64,000 bases of DNA, taken from positions 62,001-126,000 of the forward strand of contig JADJVH010000001.1 of assembly GCA_016716665.1 (NCBI GenBank), written 5' to 3'. Below, piece by piece: positions 58,591 to 64,000 of the stretch. The translations under genes and the position numbers were made by a program. The notes below the pieces were generated by a model. That model did not search any database. It was not told where the DNA came from and saw only the letters and a program-made list of their open reading frames with translations. Origin of the DNA: Candidatus Opimibacter iunctus (GTDB lineage: Bacteria > Bacteroidota > Bacteroidia > Chitinophagales > Saprospiraceae). The stretch's first letter is position 1. Each line of letters opens with the position of its first letter.

Positions 58591-59990
58591 AACAGTATCA
58601 GGATGGTATAGAAGAGAATCTTTATGTCAAGACTGATCGACATGTTCTCAATGTAAAGGATATCAAATTTCAGGCGTTGGAGCATCTGTTCAATATTGCT
58701 TGCATATCCATACTTGACCTGGCCCCATGAAGTTATGCCTGGCCTCACCTTCAGGAGATGCTTATAGTGCGGAGCCTGCTCCATGATCTTATCAATAAAA
58801 TATTTTCGTTCAGGCCTTGGCCCTACAAGGGACATCTCCCCGATCAAAACATTCCAAAGCTGTGGCAACTCATCAAGCCTCCATTTGCGCATCACTGCAC
58901 CCCATGGCGTGCAACGGTCATCCCCGTCAAAAGACAATTGCGGTGTCGATCCTTCCGCCCCGGTATACATAGACCTGAACTTATGAATCATAAAAGGTTT
59001 ACCGTTGAGCCCAACCCGTTCCTGTGAATAAAATACAGGACCTGAAGAGGAGAATCGTACCCTGATGATGATATAAATAAAGACTGGGAGCAGGAGGATA
59101 AGGCCAACTATGCTGACGACAATGTCCATCAACCGCTTGACGAGTTTCTCCCAATTGAGCATCAGGCCCTGCCGGATCTCAATCAACACAGCCCCATAGA
59201 TATAATTCATCTTGACCGTCCCCAACAGGATATCATACATATCAGGTATGATCTTGACGAGGACCTCTTCGTTAAAGTCAAACAATACATCAAGGATTCC
59301 CTTGAGCTTACTATGCTCTGATGTTTCGATAGCAATCAGGGCTTCTTCTACTTCGTATGACTGAATGATATCAGCCAGCTGGCCAATCTGGCCCAGCTTG
59401 GGCAGAAAGCCGTCAAGCGCATTTGGGCCATTGGCATCACTCTCAATAAATCCAATCAATCGGTTACCCAGACTCTTCTTCCGGGTTCTGATTTCTTCAA
59501 ACAACTCAAATGCCTTTTGATTGCCTCCGATGATGATGGTGGTATACGTGATTTTTCCAGCTCTCAACTTGCGGCTTGCAATCGTCAGGACGACCATTCT
59601 CACCAGGGCCGTAATACTGAAATGAAGAAGGAACAACCTGAAAAATGACTGAACATAGTCAGATACATCATCTGCCTGATCATCCAGCAAAAGGGTGAAA
59701 AAGATAATGACCACTCCGGCAAGGGATAAGAAAAAAGTCCGGATCAGGGTCGTCAGCCTTGACAGCCTGTATATGTCGCGATACCGATCAAAAATCCAAT
59801 AAAAAATAATCCATGCCAGTGGAACGATCACAAGCCCATACCAGAAGTTGTGATCATTGATCACCCCATCGCGGAAGGTTTTGCCTTCAGCATGTGCCCT
59901 GGAGTTGTAGAATAATGCCCAGGCAGCCATCGCCGACAATAAGTCCGCACATCCGTACAAGAACATGTGAAATCCCCTGAGCTTCTTCAT
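58572..59990 (-). CDS. polyprenyl glycosylphosphotransferase (WcaJ/WbaP-like priming enzyme)
   Basis: 472 residues: five hydrophobic helices in the first 130, a CoA-binding-like Rossmann region (ITYTTIIIGGNQKAFELFEE), then the bacterial sugar transferase domain (LVKRLMDIVVSIVGLILLLP, PVFYSQERVGLNGKPFMIHK, RKWRLDELPQLWNVLIGEMS and LVGPRPE). Known: moves a sugar phosphate from a nucleotide sugar to undecaprenyl phosphate, the first step of capsule or exopolysaccharide. Four bases after the lipoprotein in front. The C-terminal QGKGK is repeat-encoded. Confidence 0.92.
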   Translation of the reverse strand: MKKLRGFHMFLYGCADLLSAMAAWALFYNSRAHAEGKTFRDGVINDHNFWYGLVIVPLAWIIFYWIFDRYRDIYRLSRLTTLIRTFFLSLAGVVIIFFTLLLDDQADDVSDYVQSFFRLFLLHFSITALVRMVVLTIASRKLRAGKITYTTIIIGGNQKAFELFEEIRTRKKSLGNRLIGFIESDANGPNALDGFLPKLGQIGQLADIIQSYEVEEALIAIETSEHSKLKGILDVLFDFNEEVLVKIIPDMYDILLGTVKMNYIYGAVLIEIRQGLMLNWEKLVKRLMDIVVSIVGLILLLPVFIYIIIRVRFSSSGPVFYSQERVGLNGKPFMIHKFRSMYTGAEGSTPQLSFDGDDRCTPWGAVMRKWRLDELPQLWNVLIGEMSLVGPRPERKYFIDKIMEQAPHYKHLLKVRPGITSWGQVKYGYASNIEQMLQRLKFDILYIENMSISLDIKILFYTILILFQGKGK

Positions 59991-59994
59991 GCCG

Positions 59995-60874
59995 TTATAG
60001 ATGCACCACTTTAATATTATCTAGAAAATTATTGTACTCCGATTTTGTAGAACCATCCGGATACAGAGAACGGAAAATAATCTTATAGGCCGGCAGGTCC
60101 GAGGTGCTGATAAAATCAGTGAGTTCTATATAGAGCATGTTCCATTCATCTGTTGGCCTGATGAGGTAAAAGAAATTTGAAAAGCTCTGGCCCTCGAGGG
60201 TAATGCCCAGCAATCCGATGCTCATCTCCACTTCATTCTTATACCTGAACTCCAGGTAGGTGGGTCTGCCATCAGCTGGCAATCCGGACAATGGCACAGT
60301 ATGCGTCACTTCAATAAAGTTTGCAGCCGGTGTCATGGTCATCTGACCGGAATACTGGCCCTCAAATGCATCTGTTGATGACCGGATCAGTTTACCCGCA
60401 GCGACAGTATCCCGGTCTTCAGTAAATGAATTCCCAATCTCAAAATCTTCTATAAAGCTGAATATCGCACCCGGGAGGTAACTGGTCGTCGGCTGAATTT
60501 CAAAAACCAAGCCCTCACCTGCAGTTAGATTTTCTTTGTACCCATTAAACATAGGGTAAACGATAGCATCATTCGCAAGGCCATTGTTGCGTATGCCCGG
60601 ACGAAATGTAAATTCAGTTGCACCAGATTCCTGGTAATAAGATGTCTGCAGGTGGTGCGAATGTTCCGATATAATTACTGTTGGCATACACCCACACCTC
60701 AGGTATCTTATTCATTGCCGAACCCTGGCCGGGCTGTACTTCAAACTGAAATGGCTTGAGATGTAATACTGTGGGAGCGGGTTCTTCAGGATTGATCACA
60801 TCACAACTGACTGCGCTGAGACCAAGAAACAGGAGAACCCATAAGTGAAGACTGAGGGCTGGTTTACTTTTCAT
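59995..60874 (-). CDS. hypothetical surface lipoprotein with jelly-roll-like C-terminus, one frameshift
   Basis: The start at 60874 gives a lipoprotein signal with Cys24 (LLFLGLSAVSC), then VWVYANSNYIGTFAPPADIL. One extra G at about 60620 shifts the frame; the rest continues ESGATEFTFRPGIRNNGLAN, FSFIEDFEIGNSFTE and ends YNNFLDNIKVVHL, a beta-sandwich pattern like carbohydrate-binding domains. Corrected length 293 codons. I do not recognise a family. It overlaps the Gfo/Idh stop by 11 bases and runs into the priming glycosyltransferase, so an envelope polysaccharide role is possible. Confidence 0.65.
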
Positions 60875-61850
60875 GTTTCATGATTTGTTCCATGATCTGT
60901 GTGGCGACTTCTACAGCCCGTGCACCTTGTTCAAACGAAACCCCGGATACCGAATTGTGTACAATCGCCTCATAAAACTCAGTCAGCTCCAACTCAATAG
61001 CGTTATGCTTATGGACGACAGGATTTTCAGCAGCAATCCACCGGTCTCCTTCCGGAAGATCAAGTTTCATGGTCATCATGTCCTTAGGTTCAGCATGGAA
61101 GAGTTTGACTACCTGTACTTCGTGGTTAAGAAAATCCATCGCCATGTACTGGTCACGCTGGAAGAGTCTCAGTTTCCTCATTTGTTTCAGACTGATCCTG
61201 CTGGCTGTAAGGTTGGCTACGGCATCATTTTTAAAGGTAATTCTTGCATTACAGATATCAGCAGATTTACCGGCCACGCCTACCCCATTAGCTTCGATAT
61301 GATCTACCTCAGCATCTACCATGGATAAGACAAGGTCTATATCATGTATCATGAGGTCCATAATCACCGGGACGTCCATTCCCCTTATGTTAAATGGAGC
61401 AAGGCGATGAGCTTCAATAAAGACAGGCTTGTCAATCCCCATTTTCTGAGCAGCGATAAAGGCAGGATTGTAGCGCTCTACATGCCCTACCCTGCCAACC
61501 AGTTTACGGTCTGCGATCAGGTCAGCAAGCTTCCGGCTGGTAGAAGATATATCCGTAAGCGGTTTCTCAATAAAGAGGTGCTTTCCCGCCCCAATAGCAG
61601 CACAGGCGAGTTCGTAATGAGTGATCGTCGGAGTGACAATACATAACGCCTCCACCTTGTCCATTAAGGCCGATGGATGCTCAAAAGCCTGTATATTATA
61701 CTTACCCGAAATTTCCGAAGCCCGGACAGGATCTACGTCATAAAATCCAACCAATGAAAAACCCTCGATACGTTGGAGGCACTCAATATGATAACGGCCC
61801 AGATGCCCGGCACCTATAACCCCAATTTCCACCTTCTTAGCCTGGCCCAT
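60864..61850 (-). CDS. Gfo/Idh/MocA-family oxidoreductase
   Basis: About 328 residues from the Met at 61850 (MGQAKKVEIGVIGAGHLGRY); the frame also allows 61868. Rossmann GVIGAGHLGRYH, then ALCIVTPTITHYELACAAIGAG and KHLFIEKPLTD with the hallmark EKP, and GRVGHVERYNPAF, an Arg-rich pattern known in UDP-sugar dehydrogenases/oxidases of this family. Known: NAD(P)-dependent sugar oxidoreductases. Next to a polysaccharide priming enzyme, so it may make a nucleotide sugar for it. Confidence 0.88.
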   Translation of the reverse strand: MGQAKKVEIGVIGAGHLGRYHIECLQRIEGFSLVGFYDVDPVRASEISGKYNIQAFEHPSALMDKVEALCIVTPTITHYELACAAIGAGKHLFIEKPLTDISSTSRKLADLIADRKLVGRVGHVERYNPAFIAAQKMGIDKPVFIEAHRLAPFNIRGMDVPVIMDLMIHDIDLVLSMVDAEVDHIEANGVGVAGKSADICNARITFKNDAVANLTASRISLKQMRKLRLFQRDQYMAMDFLNHEVQVVKLFHAEPKDMMTMKLDLPEGDRWIAAENPVVHKHNAIELELTEFYEAIVHNSVSGVSFEQGARAVEVATQIMEQIMKHEK

Positions 61851-61937
61851 AATTTCCTGATTGATCAACTCCTGTATTTACTTTCCTTTTATTGCACAAA
61901 TTTGATTTGGATTCGGATGTATTGGAATATGATTTGT

Positions 61938-64000
61938 CTAAGCGATAATTGATTTTGCTTTCGCCAAAGCTTCTTTAAGGCCTTCCGGGTTTGTGCCGCC
62001 GGCAGTTGCAAAAAATGGCTGCCCGCCTCCGCCTCCATTAATCGATTTCGCCAATTCTTTGACGATAGTGCCTGCATGAAACTTCCTGGATTGAACCAGA
62101 TCCTCACTGATATACAGTGTCAGTTGGGCCTTTCCGTCACTCCTGGATCCCAGGAGCAGGAAGCTACTTCCTCCCAGTTCGTGGCCCATCTGGAAGATCA
62201 ATTGCTTTTAGGAGTTTCTGATCTGAAATTGCTATTTCACTACTGATAAATTTAATACCATTTACCTCCTCAATACTTTTTAGCAAACCTGCCTTGCTTT
62301 CAGCTGCCTTGCCCAACTCCACTTCTTCAAGCTGCTGCTTCAGCTCTTTAACTTCTGTAAGCAATTCCTTTACAGCTTTGATCGGATCCGCCGGGTTTTT
62401 CAATTCATGCCTGATGAGAGAAAGCTGTTCCAATTGCTCCTGGACAAACTTCTCTGCCCCATCGGCCGTCACCGCTTCAATTCGCCTTACCCCCGCAGCG
62501 ACAGCGGACTCTGCAATGATTTTGAAGAATCCTATTCGACCAGTAGAAGAAACGTGGCAACCTCCGCAAAGCTCAATTGAATAAGCCGGGTCAAAAGTTA
62601 TCATCCGGACTTTCTCTCCATACTTTTCACCAAACAACATCCTGGCTCCGGATTTTTCAGCCTGGCTGATAGGGATATTCCGATCTTCCTTCAGCCGGAT
62701 ATCTTCCCTTATTTTCTGATTGACGATTGTTTCAATTTTTAGGATTTCTTCAGGGGTGACTTTGGCAAAATGTGAAAAGTCAAACCGGAGGTAATCTTCG
62801 TTGAGCAATGAGCCTCTCTGTTGGACATGATCCCCAAGCACCTCACGCAGGGCAGCGTGTAACAGGTGCGTTGCTGAATGGTTATTTTCAATCAACCTCC
62901 TGCGGGTACTATTGATATGCGTGGTTACAGCAGCAGTTACTTCTTTTGGCATCCTGCCGGTGATATGGATCGGAAGATCATTTTCCTTGATCATATCGGT
63001 GACTTCTATACGCTCATTCCCAAAAGCCAGGTACCCTTTATCCCCTACCTGACCACCTCCTTCGGGATAGAATGAAGTGCGATCAAGTACTAATTGATAA
63101 TGCGTTCCATCCCTGTCTTCCATGCTCCTGTACTTGACGAGTTTTACTCCATCAAGTTGGTCATGGTCATATCCATCAAACACAGGGCTGTCATTGGTCG
63201 GATTGACATCAATCCAATCCCCGGCAGCTACGTTAGCATCTGATCTGGATCTTTGTTTTTGCTCCTGAAGTGCCTTCTCAAATCCCTTCTCGTCAATACT
63301 CCATCCTTTCTCTGAAGCCATCAATCTGGTCAGGTCAATCGGGAAGCCGTAAGTATCATAGAGTTCAAAGGCATCTTTTCCTGAGATTACTGTATTGGTT
63401 GCCTTTAATGTTTCAAATCGCTTGATCCCACCTTCCAATGTCCGTAGAAAAGAAATCTCCTCCTGTTCAATAACTCTCTTGACAAAATCTCTTTGCTCAT
63501 GGAAACCAGGAAAAATATCTTTGAAAAAATCAGCCAATAAAGGCACCAGCCGATGCATGAGTGGTTCTTTGGTATTGAGGAAGGTGTAATAATACCTGAC
63601 AGCCCGCCTCAAGATGCGGCGCAGTACATAGCCCGCCCCTGTATTGGACGGCATCTCTCCGTCAGCTATGCCAAAACTCACAGCACGCACATGGTCTGCC
63701 AGTACACGCATGGCAATATCAGACATCACTTGTCCGGAATAATCATTTCGGTAAGGAATCCCGGTGGCCTGCTCCACATAATGAATCAATGGTGCAAAGA
63801 TGTCTGTATCATAATTTGATGTCTTCCCCTGGATGACACGAACCAAACGCTCAAATCCCATACCTGTATCCACATGCTTTGCAGGCAATGGCTCCAGCGA
63901 ACCATCTGCCTTACGGTTAAACTGCATGAAAACAAGGTTCCAGATTTCGATGACACTTGGATGGCCGATATTGACCAGTTCAGCACCAGGGATGAGTGCA
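61938..64000 (-). CDS. alaS: alanyl-tRNA synthetase, one frameshift, 5' end cut by window edge
   Basis: Open from the right edge (PGAELVNIGHPSVIEIWNLV, then VFMQFNR) through GYVLRRILRRAVRYYYTFL and the editing domain with HSATHLLHAALREVLGDH and ELCGGCHVSSTGRIGFFKI (zinc/editing site). At about 62208 one extra A in an A4 run shifts the frame to a stop at 62164; the C-Ala/DHHA1 end continues in the next frame (LKQLIFQMGHELGGSSFLLL to INGGGGGQPFFATAGG) to 61938. Known: charges tRNA-Ala, essential. An indel error is more likely than a real break. Confidence 0.92.

Overview
The window looks like a chromosomal segment of a gliding Bacteroidota, most likely a Saprospiria-type organism. This is inferred from gene content, not from a database search. 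The markers are a gldC homologue, a type IX secretion (CHU_C) sorting domain, SusC/SusD and DUF4249/TonB-receptor pairs, TAnnTTTG -7 promoter boxes, and the order tRNA-Thr/Tyr/Gly/Thr-tuf-tRNA-Trp-secE-nusG-rplKAJL-rpoBC. No prophage, insertion sequence, CRISPR array or rRNA operon was seen.

Layout. 1-5.4 kb: minus-strand cluster of TonB-dependent receptor, DUF4249 lipoprotein, Rossmann protein, gldC and a PLP decarboxylase cut by the left edge. 5.6-11.2 kb: frameshifted DUF6588 gene, TraB/GumN protein, Lrp regulator and glutamate dehydrogenase, then cytochrome c maturation genes ccmBCD, where CcmC has a large periplasmic insert. 11.3-16.1 kb: cell-wall amidase, LuxE-like synthetase, small secreted protein, broken ArsC-like gene, nucleoside phosphorylase and a NadR-like kinase carrying a minisatellite. 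16.1-25.6 kb: plus-strand era, der, rfbC, rfbD, a frameshifted GT39 glycosyltransferase, a 900-residue T9SS surface protein and riboflavin synthase. 25.7-40.7 kb: minus-strand transcription/translation block (rpoC to tuf, five tRNAs, hpf, a Xer recombinase). 40.8-46.8 kb: SusC/SusD locus with two lipoproteins. 47-50.3 kb: pdxJ (frameshifted), CAAX-type protease, cdsA, psd. 50.3-57.4 kb: lysS, a priA gene with about a dozen frame changes, queD, tRNA-fMet plus a remnant, plsC and thiolase. 57.5-64 kb: tRNA-Ala plus a remnant, RNA-binding protein, then an envelope cluster (priming glycosyltransferase, lipoprotein, Gfo/Idh oxidoreductase) and alaS cut by the right edge.

Three things stand out. 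First, single-base indels interrupt seven genes. They are dense in priA (12 frame changes that still sum to a clean 817-codon frame) and absent from the roughly 8 kb of rpoBC. Second, two tRNA genes are each followed by a degenerate copy of themselves with a rebuilt anticodon arm. Third, short purine-rich tandem repeats of 7 or 8 bases recur at or across gene 3' ends, and one lies inside a coding region.
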